In this document: piece after piece, positions 15,374-23,990 of the stretch | Layout: each line of letters begins with the position of its first letter | Numbering within the stretch: position 1 is the stretch's first letter | From: CAMPKL01 sp963817465 | GTDB lineage: Bacteria; Acidobacteriota; Terriglobia; Bryobacterales; UBA6623 | Direction of reading: 5' to 3' | DNA: 64,000 bases | Assembly: GCA_963817465.1 (NCBI GenBank) | Contig: CAWFOP010000020.1 | Span: 434,001-498,000 of the forward strand | Notes under the pieces: generated by a model | What the model saw: the letters and a program-made list of their open reading frames with translations, nothing else | Database searches by the model: none | What the model was told of the DNA's origin: nothing | Program-made: the position numbers and the translations under genes

Positions 15374-16378
15374 CTACAGCGCCAGTTCGAAGCGGATGCG
15401 CATTGTTACGACCGAATCCACCGGCCGGCCGTCGCGCACGGCGGGTTCGAAGCGTATCTCGTTGGCGGCCTTCACGGCGCACTCATCGAGTCCGTAGCCG
15501 AGGCCTTCGATGACGCGCAGCACGCGCGCCTCGCCCGAGCTTGCGAGCAAGACCTCAAGCACAGCGTCGCCCTCGACTTTCTTGGCGCGCGCGGCGTCAG
15601 TGTACTCGGGCCGAGGCTTGGCGAGGATCTTGGGCGGGCGCTCGACAGGCTCCTGGCGCTGCCGGAGCCGCGGTTCGGCGTTGTTGCGGCCCGCGACGGC
15701 GACCACGAATCCAGCCGGCTTGGTTTGCGCGAGCGGCGGGCCGAGCGAACCTGAGCTCGACTCGGCGTCCGCGAATCCGGCCGATGCAGCCCGGCGGGCG
15801 CCCGCAGCCGCAAGCTTCGCTTGCCCGGCCGAAAATCCCGCCGGCGCTCGCGCCGAGGGTGTGCGCTCGAAGCTCGCGCCCGGCGAAGCCGAGCCGAATC
15901 GAGTCGAGACGACCATGTTGATCGGGACGTCTCGCTGCGCCCTCGCGGCATCGAATCCGGTCAGAGCGGGCGACGATTCGGCGGGGGGCTTCGGCTCGGC
16001 CGGCGCTGCGAGCGCGGGAGCCTGCGGCCCGGCGGTTTCGATGTGCAACTCGAGCTCCGGCGCGGCCAACGGCTGGCGGGCCGGTGCGGACGATGGCCGG
16101 ACGGCGAGTTGGGCGCGCATGGCCGGGAGGGCCTTCGTTGCGACCTGCGTCGGCGCCTTTCTCGGCGCGCGTGCGGGAGCAGCCGGCCGCGGAACGCTCA
16201 GGTCCGGCGCGGGTAATCTCAGGCGCGCAACCGTCACAAACGTCGCGCGCAGGTGTTGCGACCGCATGGGCGGCGCGGCGGCTGTCGCGACCAGCGCCGC
16301 CACCGCCGCCAAGTGCAAGCCGAGGCTTACAAAAGCGCCCCGGCGGTTCGGTCTTGACTCGTTTGAAATCGACAGCAT
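15374..16378 (-). CDS. TonB family energy-transducing protein
   Basis: A 334-residue protein. It has a short cytoplasmic N-terminus, one membrane helix (about residues 15-36), a long Pro/Ala-rich periplasmic linker and a C-terminal TonB domain (about 250-334). The latter contains KPRPEYTDAARAKKVEGDAV and ends with RDGRPVDSVVTMRIRFELAL. TonB proteins couple the proton gradient to outer-membrane receptors. No ExbB/ExbD lies nearby. It is followed closely by the M48-like gene. Many Acidobacteriota carry several such TonB-like proteins, and some act without a dedicated receptor. Confidence 0.85.
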   Translation of the reverse strand: MLSISNESRPNRRGAFVSLGLHLAAVAALVATAAAPPMRSQHLRATFVTVARLRLPAPDLSVPRPAAPARAPRKAPTQVATKALPAMRAQLAVRPSSAPARQPLAAPELELHIETAGPQAPALAAPAEPKPPAESSPALTGFDAARAQRDVPINMVVSTRFGSASPGASFERTPSARAPAGFSAGQAKLAAAGARRAASAGFADAESSSGSLGPPLAQTKPAGFVVAVAGRNNAEPRLRQRQEPVERPPKILAKPRPEYTDAARAKKVEGDAVLEVLLASSGEARVLRVIEGLGYGLDECAVKAANEIRFEPAVRDGRPVDSVVTMRIRFELAL

Positions 16379-16463
16379 GACGCCCCGCGCCTGCTGTTTC
16401 TATCGGCTCGCGGTGAGAAAGGGCTTGATACGACGGCGGTCCGCGCCGGTCTATTGCGGCCGT

Positions 16464-18977
16464 CTACCGCACCCAGACGAAGACTGCGTTCGACGTGAGG
16501 CCGCCGACCGCGATCTGCAAATTCCCGCGCCCCGAAAAGCCGCCCGGAATCTCGACCGTCATTTGCGCCAGGCCGACGTATCCAGGCGAAAGCGCCGCCC
16601 CGAACGTCGGCGCCGGGCTGCCGTCGATCGTGGCTGAGTACGGCAGTCCGGCGATGCTCGCCGGCCGTGAACCGGCGGTCCTGCCGGTCGGAACCGCCGG
16701 CTCGGCCGGCCCGAGACCGGTGAAATAGACGGTGACGCGCGAACCGGCCGGCGCCGGATTCGACTGCGAGTTCAGCGTGCCGTCCGAGTTCACCACGGCC
16801 GCCAGGCCGCCTTCGATCGCAAAGATCGCCGGCCCGGCTGGAGACAGACCGACGCGCAGTCGCGCTCCGATCACGCCCGCGCGCACCGCGAACAGATCGA
16901 CCGCGACGAGACCGGCGGCTTCGTAGGGCATCTGAAAATTAACCTGCGTCGGGCTCAGGTACAGCAACGGCGCCCGGCTGAGCACGTTTCCATCGAGGTC
17001 CAGCACTCGAATCTCGAAGCCGTCCGCGTTGACGGGCAAGCCGCCATAAGACTCGAGACTCACGGCGCGACTCTCGGCGGCCAAGTAGCGGCCGTAGATT
17101 GTCGCGAGTCCTCCCGGCGAGAGTGGGGCCGCCGGATCGCCGGCACTAATCGCCGTCAGCGCGACCGGAATCCGCGGGTCCGCCCCAACCGTGAAATCGA
17201 CTTGGAGGTGTTGCGGCGTCAAGGCAAACTCCGGAGAGCTGACGACCACCTCAGCCCGGTAGACGCCCGGTTGCAACCCTTCGGCGTCAAACATCAGCAG
17301 AGACGCATCCGGCGTGCGGCCTTCGTATTTCGACAGAGTCAGCCAAGTCGCCTGCGGCGGGTCGACGCGCGCTTGCCAGTCGAGGTCCGCTCCGACGCCC
17401 GAGATCTCGAATGACTCCTCGGCGGTGCGATCTTCGCCTTCGACCGAAATCGAGACCTGCCCGGGCGTCAGCTCGATCGAACGTCCGCCCGGCGGCGTAA
17501 AGCCCGTCCGCAGGTGGAAGTTGTCGAGCCCGTTGACCTCGGGGCCGTCCGTGTTGTCCATGGAAATCTCGAGCCGCTGCACGCCGCGCAGCATCGCGCC
17601 GAAGTCAGCGGGTCCGGACTCGTGCACCCAATAGCGCTCGTCGACGGGCACGCGCACGGTGCGCCATTCCTCTCGGGGCCTGCCGCCGCGCCACATGTAC
17701 GCCGAGCCGTTGCCGAGCAGCCGCACAATGAGCCCCACGTCCGGAAACGCGCCCTCGATATGGCGATAGTCGAACTCGTACCAAGGGCGATCGAGCGTCG
17801 CGAGTCCGGCGATGAACTTGGGCGGAGCGACTAGAAAGTCGACGCCGCCCTCGCCGCCGTCGATCGCCATCAGAAACGATTCGGAGGCGGAACCGCCGTC
17901 TCCAACGCGAATCGCGGCGCCTTCCGACCCGATCGACGCGCCGGGAATCGGCGAAGCGGGGAAGTTTCGCGACCAGCCGTCGAGGCCGGTTTCGAAGTCC
18001 GAAAAGTTGGGTCCGCCGGACCCGGTCGGCGTGCCGCCCGGGCCGCCCTCAAAGACGAAATTGTCAAAGTCCGTCTGCTCCGGCCCAACGGTATGGTCCA
18101 TCGAGACTTCGATCCGCTCTACGCCGCTCAGGGTCGTCTGGAAACTCGCGTTTCCGGCGACGCGGCGCCAAGCGGGAGAATCCAACGCAGCGGTCACCGC
18201 GGTCCACTCGCCGTTGACGAGCAGAGGCCCGCGAAACACCCAGGCCGAACCGCCGCCAATAACGCGCAACTCCACCGGGTACAGCGCCGCCGGCCCGTCG
18301 ACCTTGCGGATGTCGAAGCGAAATTCCGCGTCGCTGAAGCTCGCGAGATTGCCGAGAAACTTGGGGGGAGCAACGAAGGCGTCGCGGCTGCCCGCGGCCA
18401 GCAAGTCGCTCAGCCGCAGCACGCCGGACGGGAACAGCGTGATGATGGCGTTGGCGTCGCCGGTCGTCGCGCCCGATATGCCGGAGGGAGGAAAGTTTCG
18501 CGTCCAGCCTTCATCGTCGACGTCGAACGTCGAAGTGATGAACGTCCTTTCCGCGCCGCTGACATCCGCCGTCACCTTGATTTCGAGCGGGATCTCGACG
18601 CCGGTCGTCTTCACGAGCAGGCCGATATAGTAAACGCCTGTCTGAATCGGCGGAGCCGTGTTCGTATTGATTTCGACGCTTTCGTCGGAGCTGCCGGCGT
18701 TTTCGCTCGAGAAGTCCGCGTCGATCGCGGAGGTCTTGCTCGTAGGATTTCTTCCAAAGCGAACGAATAAATCGACATCGGCGCCGCTCTCGCTGTGCAT
18801 CTCCAAGCGCACCGACCGAACGCCCGGCGGCGCTAGGAAGGTCAACCCGGTGACGAGGGTGACTTCGTTCTGCGGGGCGATCACGACGTCGCGGGGAGTG
18901 TTGGTGAAAAGCTCGACGCCGGCGCACGGAACGGCGCACGATAGAATCAGCAACCAAACGGGAACTGTCGACTTCAC
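16464..18977 (-). CDS. Secreted multidomain protein with PPC-like and Solibacter C-terminal (TIGR03437-type) modules
   Basis: I start this gene at GTG 18977 because GGGAGG sits 5 bases upstream; an in-frame TTG at 18992 lies before that site. This gives 837 residues with a signal peptide (VKSTVPVWLLILSCAVPCAG). Residues about 20-140 are a pre-peptidase C-terminal-like beta domain. Two repeated beta-sandwich units follow, each with the pattern GWSRNFP...DFLVAPPKF...VDGP. A BACON-like Ig segment follows. The last 220 residues match the module known from Solibacter (LSPGGLATIYGRYLA, LYLSPTQVNFQMPYE, VTVYFTGLGP). The function is unknown; extracellular binding or adhesion is plausible. Confidence 0.8.
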   Translation of the reverse strand: MKSTVPVWLLILSCAVPCAGVELFTNTPRDVVIAPQNEVTLVTGLTFLAPPGVRSVRLEMHSESGADVDLFVRFGRNPTSKTSAIDADFSSENAGSSDESVEINTNTAPPIQTGVYYIGLLVKTTGVEIPLEIKVTADVSGAERTFITSTFDVDDEGWTRNFPPSGISGATTGDANAIITLFPSGVLRLSDLLAAGSRDAFVAPPKFLGNLASFSDAEFRFDIRKVDGPAALYPVELRVIGGGSAWVFRGPLLVNGEWTAVTAALDSPAWRRVAGNASFQTTLSGVERIEVSMDHTVGPEQTDFDNFVFEGGPGGTPTGSGGPNFSDFETGLDGWSRNFPASPIPGASIGSEGAAIRVGDGGSASESFLMAIDGGEGGVDFLVAPPKFIAGLATLDRPWYEFDYRHIEGAFPDVGLIVRLLGNGSAYMWRGGRPREEWRTVRVPVDERYWVHESGPADFGAMLRGVQRLEISMDNTDGPEVNGLDNFHLRTGFTPPGGRSIELTPGQVSISVEGEDRTAEESFEISGVGADLDWQARVDPPQATWLTLSKYEGRTPDASLLMFDAEGLQPGVYRAEVVVSSPEFALTPQHLQVDFTVGADPRIPVALTAISAGDPAAPLSPGGLATIYGRYLAAESRAVSLESYGGLPVNADGFEIRVLDLDGNVLSRAPLLYLSPTQVNFQMPYEAAGLVAVDLFAVRAGVIGARLRVGLSPAGPAIFAIEGGLAAVVNSDGTLNSQSNPAPAGSRVTVYFTGLGPAEPAVPTGRTAGSRPASIAGLPYSATIDGSPAPTFGAALSPGYVGLAQMTVEIPGGFSGRGNLQIAVGGLTSNAVFVWVR

Positions 18978-19019
18978 GCGCGCCTCCCCCAACTCGGGCC
19001 TGTCGCACGGGCGTATACG

Positions 19020-19745
19020 CTACGACTTATCCGAGCCGTTGTTTTGATAGCGCTCAAAGACGTCGTTGAGCGGGCCGTCTTCCTTGACCCGCCCGCGTTG
19101 CAGCCAGATGGCGCGTTGGCAGCTCTGCCGCACCAACGCCAGGCTATGCGAAACCACCAGCAACGTGACTCCGCTGTGAGCCATCTGCTCCACTTTAGCA
19201 GCGGACTTCTTTTGGAACGACTGGTCGCCTACGGTCAGCACCTCGTCGAGAATCACGATCTCGGGGTCGATGTGAACCGCCACCGAGAAGCCGAGCCGCG
19301 CCTTCATGCCGCTCGAGTAGGTCCGCAGCGGTTCATCCAAGAAGCGCTCGAGCTCGGAGAAAGCGACGATCTGGTCGAACTTTTGGCGGACCTCGCGACT
19401 CGACAGGCCCATCAGGGCGGCGTTGAGCCGGATGTTTTCTCGGCCCGTCAGGTCCGGATGAAATCCGGCTCCCAACTCGAGCAGCGCACCGATGCGGCCC
19501 TCGCACAACACCGAGCCCGAGGTCGGCGCGGTTACGCTTGCGACGATGCCCAAAACGGTGCTCTTGCCGGCGCCGTTGTGCCCGATGATCGCCACGCGCT
19601 CACCGGGATCCACGCGAAACGACACGTCACGCAGCGCCCAGAACTCCTCGTCCTTTTTCACCATCCCCTTGAGGCGCTGCGCCAGCAGTTGGCGCGTGTG
19701 GAGCTTGTAGCGCTTGCTGACGTTTTTGAGCTCGATCAATCCCAT
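19020..19745 (-). CDS. ABC transporter ATPase, Wzt/TagH type polysaccharide exporter
   Basis: A 241-residue ATPase. Walker A is GHNGAGKST, the ABC signature is YSSGMKARLGF, and Walker B is EIVILDEVLTVGD. The SGMKARLGFSVA stretch and the DEVLxVGD wording are typical of O-antigen/teichoic acid exporters. It lacks the extra C-terminal glycan-binding domain of some Wzt proteins. It is paired with the permease gene upstream (12 bases apart). Together they should move a lipid-linked glycan across the inner membrane. Confidence 0.9.
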   Translation of the reverse strand: MGLIELKNVSKRYKLHTRQLLAQRLKGMVKKDEEFWALRDVSFRVDPGERVAIIGHNGAGKSTVLGIVASVTAPTSGSVLCEGRIGALLELGAGFHPDLTGRENIRLNAALMGLSSREVRQKFDQIVAFSELERFLDEPLRTYSSGMKARLGFSVAVHIDPEIVILDEVLTVGDQSFQKKSAAKVEQMAHSGVTLLVVSHSLALVRQSCQRAIWLQRGRVKEDGPLNDVFERYQNNGSDKS

Positions 19746-19757
19746 CGCGGTTTCGCT

Positions 19758-20543
19758 CTACAAATAGTCTGAAAAATCGCGGCGCAAACGTCGAAAGATC
19801 AGCACGCCGCCGATCAAAGTCAACAAGGATACGGCGACCAGTTTGGCCACTGTGCTGAAGTCCGGCGAGTTGCCTTGCAGCAAGATCGTGCGCGTGATCA
19901 GCACCACCGCCGCGATCGGATTGTACTGATAGATCGGGACGAGTCGTGGGGAAATCTGGTCGAAGCCGTAGAAGATCGGCACCAGCCAAAACAAGACCAG
20001 ATTGATCGATTCAACGATGTACCGCATGTCGCGAACGTAGACGTCGAGAGCCGCCGTCGCCAGGCTCAGACCCATGACGAAAACGACTTGCAGGAAAAGC
20101 ACGAGGGGCAGCCACACCCAGCTCAATCGCGGACCGACCACCAGACCGGCGGCGAGCAGCAACAGGGCGAGCTGAATCAGATAGTGCAGGCAATTGGCGA
20201 GCACGACCGAAACCGGCAGCAACTCGCGCTGGAACCGCACCTTCTTCACCAGTTCGGAGTTGTCGATGATCGACGTCGTTCCCGTCGCCCAGGCCAGCGC
20301 AAAGAAGTTGTAGGGAACGATTCCAAGCAGCAGAAAGAGCCAGTAGTGCTGGCGTGGATTCTTCCAAACCACGGTGAAGACGAACGTCAACACCGCCATC
20401 ATCACGAGCGGATTCACCAGCGACCACAAGATGCCCAGCGACATGTTGCGGTAGCGCACCTTGAAGTCTTTCGCGACAAGGTTGCGGAGGATGAACCAGG
20501 AATCGGAGGAATGGCCCGGCATGGGGAGCCGGCCGCCGCTCAC
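19758..20543 (-). CDS. ABC-2 type polysaccharide export permease, Wzm/TagG type
   Basis: A 261-residue integral membrane protein with about six helices. The N-terminal region KDFKVRYRNMSLGILWSLVN is characteristic of the ABC-2 polysaccharide exporters. It starts at GTG 20543; ATG seven codons further in is an alternative, and neither has a clear ribosome-binding site. It forms an exporter with the ATPase directly downstream. No glycosyltransferase or polymerisation genes lie next to the pair, so the exported glycan cannot be inferred here. Confidence 0.88.
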   Translation of the reverse strand: MSGGRLPMPGHSSDSWFILRNLVAKDFKVRYRNMSLGILWSLVNPLVMMAVLTFVFTVVWKNPRQHYWLFLLLGIVPYNFFALAWATGTTSIIDNSELVKKVRFQRELLPVSVVLANCLHYLIQLALLLLAAGLVVGPRLSWVWLPLVLFLQVVFVMGLSLATAALDVYVRDMRYIVESINLVLFWLVPIFYGFDQISPRLVPIYQYNPIAAVVLITRTILLQGNSPDFSTVAKLVAVSLLTLIGGVLIFRRLRRDFSDYL

Positions 20544-20633
20544 GATCAGAAGAGCCGCGCGGCCAAACTCCCTACTCTACTAGAGCCGAGAGAAATCGTG
20601 CCCGTCGCGAGCGGGACGGGCGCGGCGCAACGC

Positions 20634-20867
20634 CTAATCAGGCTGCGCTTCGATTTGATCCGGGTCGGTCTGCATCATGTTGAGCAAGATCAAGTCCGCC
20701 GGCCTGAAGCGCAGGCGCGCCAGCCGCTTCGACGAGCCGTCGCCCTCGCCCAAACGCGCGAGAACCATCGTCTTGAGCTCCTGCGTTGACATCCCCAACA
20801 AGGAGGCGGCCTCCTCGAGATTGTAGTCCGCCTTGCCGGCGGGAAGATTGAATTGAAGCATACTCAT
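20634..20867 (-). CDS. Small helix-turn-helix protein, excisionase/MerR-like
   Basis: A 77-residue protein when started at ATG 20867 (an in-frame ATG at 20918 would add 17 residues; neither has a good ribosome site). NLEEAASLLGMSTQELKTMV looks like a winged HTH of the MerR/excisionase class, and RFRPADLILLNMM resembles its closing strand and helix. It probably binds DNA. It lies upstream of the ABC exporter genes on the same strand, so it could regulate them, but no operator is evident. Confidence 0.55.
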   Translation of the reverse strand: MSMLQFNLPAGKADYNLEEAASLLGMSTQELKTMVLARLGEGDGSSKRLARLRFRPADLILLNMMQTDPDQIEAQPD

Positions 20868-21069
20868 GGCTTTGCGAAGTAACCGCGGGCTCTTCCGGCC
20901 CGCTCGATCTGGGGCCATTATGCGAGGCGCCGACGACCGCCGGAATCCGCAGATTCGCCTAATTGAATAGAGGCCTTACCCGAATCGGTGGGAGACCCGC
21001 CCGTATGCCGTTGCCTACACCCAGTACTGATGGGTTACTGCGATATATGGGCTCGTATGACCGTGGCGA

Positions 21070-22078
21070 TCAGCGAAACAGGAACCGCCAGGTCAACACC
21101 GTAAGCGTGTGGGTGACGGCCGCGGCCGTCACCGAACCGCGCTCGCGGTAGGCCATCCCGCAGAAGACGCCCAGCACGGCGGCCCCCAAGGCGTGGCGCC
21201 AGTTGGGGAAGAAGCGGAAAGACAGATGCACCGCGCCGAACGCGATCGACGCGAGGGCGATCGCGATTCGACGGTCGCCGACCCTCTTTTCGGTCAGGTT
21301 TTGGAGTACGCCCCGGAAGCAAAGCTCCTCGGGTAAAGCCGACGGCTAGGTAAATGCCGAGGGCTACGCCCAGGAACTCTCCCACGAGTTTCCAGTCCAA
21401 GGCGTTCCGCGGCGCCCACTCCACGAGTCCGATCGCCATCGAAAACGGAATCCCGACCGGGAGGTAGTAGAGAAAGTACAGCGCGCCGGTCCGCAGATCG
21501 TCGCCGTTCAAAGCGAAACGGTAGTCCGCTCCCTTGACTTTGCGCAGGGACAGAAACGACGCCGACCCCACCGCGATGACCATCAGCTTGCCCAGGATGC
21601 TCAGCTCGGGGACCACGTCCGCGGGGCTGGGGAAGATTTCCTTCAACAGCGTCGTAAAGCCGCTGATCAAAGGAGACACGAGCACGGCCATGACGGCCGC
21701 ATCCTGCCAGCTCAGCGCATCTCGCTTGGGAGGAATGAGCGTAAAAACGGCGGGAGCGAAGGAGGCGATCAGTGCCAGTTTCGCGAAGTTGAGCGGATCG
21801 AACAGCCCTAGCGGGACCGCGTAAACAAGGTAGGGAACAAGCGCTCCGGCGACCAGCAGGGCGGCGAGCGCGGCGGGCTTGAAGCGGCTCTCGACCGCCC
21901 GCCGAGCGCGCGGGAAGCCCGGCAGCAGGTACAGGGCGGCCTGCAGCAGGAAGGCTGCTATGATCGGTCCGGCTATGGCGGCGGGAATGTCGAGCCTGTC
22001 TGCGTAAACGACGCCGGCGATCGTCAGCAGAGCGTCCAAGACCAGCGTCGTGACCAGATACGCCCGAAACTCCCGCAA
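21070..22078 (-). pseudogene. CPBP-family intramembrane metalloprotease, frameshifted in the active site
   Basis: About eight hydrophobic helices make up the first 245 residues. The frame then runs out of the family. Reading one base fewer at about 21338-21343 restores LPEELCFRGVLQNL, FGAVHLSFRF and a final VTHTLTVLTWRF with stop at 21070. These are the EExxxR and FxxxH motifs of CPBP (CAAX-like) proteases. The repaired protein has 335 residues. The unrepaired frame loses all catalytic residues. The only N-terminal start is TTG 22078, 19 bases from the divergent gene. It is a pseudogene or a base-insertion error. Confidence 0.75.
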
Positions 22079-22097
22079 GCCTCAATGGTAGAACAGC

Positions 22098-22826
22098 TTG
22101 CGAACCCTCCGACTCGTCTGCTTCATCGCTCTGGCTGTTTGCGCCGCGCCGGGCCAGCAGCCGCCGAAGAGTCTGCTCAAAACGATCGCCGCCAACGGCA
22201 GCTTGTTCGAAAAGGAACTCGGGGACTATACCTACCGCCAGCGCTTTCAGTTCTTCGAAACCGGTCCGAAGCGCGGCGGAGACTACCTCGAAGTACGCGA
22301 CATCACCTTCAACCCCAAGGGCGAGCGGACTGAGGTTTTCCTCGAGGGCCCCATCGACAGGCTCAAGCGCATCCGCATGACCGAAGAGGATTTTCGCGAC
22401 CTGCGCGACTTGCAACCGTTCGTGCTGACCGAGGATACGTTGTGGCTCTATGAGACGCGCTATCAAGGCGTCGAGCCGTGCGGCCAGGGCAATTGCTTCG
22501 TCTACGCGGTCAAGCCGCGCCAGATCCTCGAGGGCCAGCGATTTCTCGACGGTCGGATTTGGGTCGACTGCAAGAGTTTGCAGGTCGTGCAAGCCGCCGG
22601 TCAGCCCGTGCCGCAGATTTGGCGCGATGACGACAAAGCCAACCTGTTCGCGCGCTTCGTCACGATCTATGAGCAAATCGACGGCAAGTTCTGGTTCCCG
22701 GTGAAGACCGTCGGCCAGGATACGCTGCCGTTTCCCTCGGGCGGCGTCGATGTGCGGTACGAAATCCTGTACGAGAACTACAAGCGCTTTTCCGCCGACG
22801 CGACCATCACTTTCGACAAGCCCTGA
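22098..22826 (+). CDS. Secreted LolA-like protein, unknown function
   Basis: A 242-residue protein. The start must be TTG 22098, because an in-frame TAG lies at 22089. The N-terminus MRTLRLVCFIALAVCAAPG is a signal peptide. The body is a beta-rich domain with LFEKELGDYTYRQRFQFFET and DGRIWVDCKSLQVVQAAGQ, similar in layout to outer-membrane lipoprotein-sorting/LolA-like proteins. The same pattern appears in the M48-like protein at 13758-15356. Such proteins are abundant in Acidobacteriota; the ligand is unknown. Confidence 0.65.
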   Translation: MRTLRLVCFIALAVCAAPGQQPPKSLLKTIAANGSLFEKELGDYTYRQRFQFFETGPKRGGDYLEVRDITFNPKGERTEVFLEGPIDRLKRIRMTEEDFRDLRDLQPFVLTEDTLWLYETRYQGVEPCGQGNCFVYAVKPRQILEGQRFLDGRIWVDCKSLQVVQAAGQPVPQIWRDDDKANLFARFVTIYEQIDGKFWFPVKTVGQDTLPFPSGGVDVRYEILYENYKRFSADATITFDKP

Positions 22827-23005
22827 TCGAGCCGCGGACATCCCACAACGACACCGCGAAGCTTGAGCCCTGAGCGTAAGGGTCTGTGTGAAGACGAGAC
22901 ACTCGTATTGAGCCCGCAAGGGCGGAGCAACGAACAGCTCCGGATCGAGCGGAGCGGAATCCGGGGATCGACCGGACGGAAGGTATTGGAAAGATTATCC
23001 TAGCG

Positions 23006-23035
23006 GCAAGGGCGGACCCGCGGGTCCGCCCTTGC
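23006..23035 (+). terminator. Perfect palindromic hairpin between convergent genes
   Basis: GCAAGGGCGGACCC (23006-23019) is fully complementary to GGGTCCGCCCTTGC (23022-23035). It lies between the + gene ending at 22826 and the minus-strand sodA ending at 23060. There is no U-run on either side. It likely serves as a two-way transcript end. The rest of the spacer (22827-23005) shows nothing else I can name. Confidence 0.6.
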
Positions 23036-23059
23036 GAGCTCTGAGCTAAAGAGGGGTCG

Positions 23060-23668
23060 CTACGCGCCTGCTGCGAAGCGCTTGGCGACTTCGTCCCAAT
23101 TCACCACATTCCAGAACGCGGCGATATAGTCGGGCCGGCGATTCTGATAGTTCAGGTAGTAAGCGTGCTCCCACACGTCAAGGCCGAGGATCGGCGTGCG
23201 CCCGTCACTCAGCGGCGTGTCCTGGTTAGGGGTCGACTCGACAGCGAGGTCGCCGCCGTCGAGGGTCAACCACGCCCAGCCGCTGCCGAAACGGTTGGCG
23301 GCCGCGGTGTTGAATTTCTCTTTGAAGCTGTCAAGGCTCCCGAAGGCGCCGTTGATCGCATCGGCCAGGTCGCCGGACGGCGCTCCGCCTCCGGTCGGCG
23401 ATAGCACGGTCCAGAACAGACTGTGGTTCGAGTGGCCGCCGCCGTTGTTGCGCACCGCGGTGCGAATGTCTTCAGGAACGCTCGCGAGGCTGCGCATCAG
23501 ATCGTCAATCGACTTGGAAGCCAGATCTTGATGACCTTCGAGCGCCGCGTTCACCTTTGAAACGTAGCCGCCATGGTGTTTGTCGTGATGGATTTCCATG
23601 GTGCGGGCGTCGATGTGAGGCTCGAGCGCGTCAAAAGCGTAAGGTAGGTCGGGCAGTGTATAAGCCAT
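23060..23668 (-). CDS. sodA: Superoxide dismutase (Mn/Fe family)
   Basis: A 202-residue protein when started at MAYTLPDLPYAFDALEPHID, the usual SOD start; AAGGAG lies about 12 bases upstream. An ATG eight codons earlier precedes that site and is less likely. Metal ligands fall in MEIHHDKHH, GGHSNHSLFW and DVWEHAYY. The glutamine in TPNQDTPL is the position seen in Mn-type enzymes. It converts superoxide to peroxide and oxygen in the cytoplasm; no signal peptide is present. A tandem repeat lies just upstream. Confidence 0.95.
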   Translation of the reverse strand: MAYTLPDLPYAFDALEPHIDARTMEIHHDKHHGGYVSKVNAALEGHQDLASKSIDDLMRSLASVPEDIRTAVRNNGGGHSNHSLFWTVLSPTGGGAPSGDLADAINGAFGSLDSFKEKFNTAAANRFGSGWAWLTLDGGDLAVESTPNQDTPLSDGRTPILGLDVWEHAYYLNYQNRRPDYIAAFWNVVNWDEVAKRFAAGA

Positions 23669-23696
23669 ATTTCGGGGGTTCTCCTTCGTCATCTTG

Positions 23697-23743
23697 CCAA
23701 GCGGGCTTCATCCAGCCAAGCGGGCTTCATCCAGTCAAGCGGG
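23697..23743. repeat. 19-bp tandem repeat, about 2.5 copies
   Basis: CCAAGCGGGCTTCATCCAG occurs at 23697-23715 and again at 23716-23734. A partial third copy TCAAGCGGG follows (23735-23743). It lies directly upstream of sodA. No function can be assigned; it may be a slippage product or a repeated binding site. Confidence 0.85.
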
Positions 23744-23931
23744 TCCGAGCAAGGTCAGTAAACTTTTTTCGAGACGGAATCTTATCGCGTCGCCGTCGCG
23801 GGCCCCGGCTTTTTAAGGGGCAAAGGCTATCAGTGTACAATGATCCGCGCGACATTGCCGTTGCAGCTAGAAGCCCTGTAACCTCAGTCAGTTGCGGCTC
23901 GTCTCGCCCTATGGAGGCCTTTGGGTGTCTG

Positions 23932-23957
23932 CTAAATTGGTCAAGGCGACAATTTAG
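23932..23957 (+). promoter_or_regulatory. Dyad CTAAATTG-N10-CAATTTAG before the adaptor gene
   Basis: A perfect 8-bp inverted repeat with a 10-base spacer, centred about 46 bases upstream of the adaptor start. Its AT-rich arms stand out from the GC-rich surroundings, which suits an operator for a dimeric regulator. The rest of the 23744-23990 spacer holds a possible -10 (TACAAT near 23838) but no convincing promoter. Confidence 0.45.
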
Positions 23958-23990
23958 GCGACACGCCCGAGCTCCCGATCGTTACGTAAC

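Noticed and set aside
15510..16637. Plus-strand open frame opposite the TonB-like gene
   Set aside because: Antisense of a Pro/Ala-rich linker; no motif.
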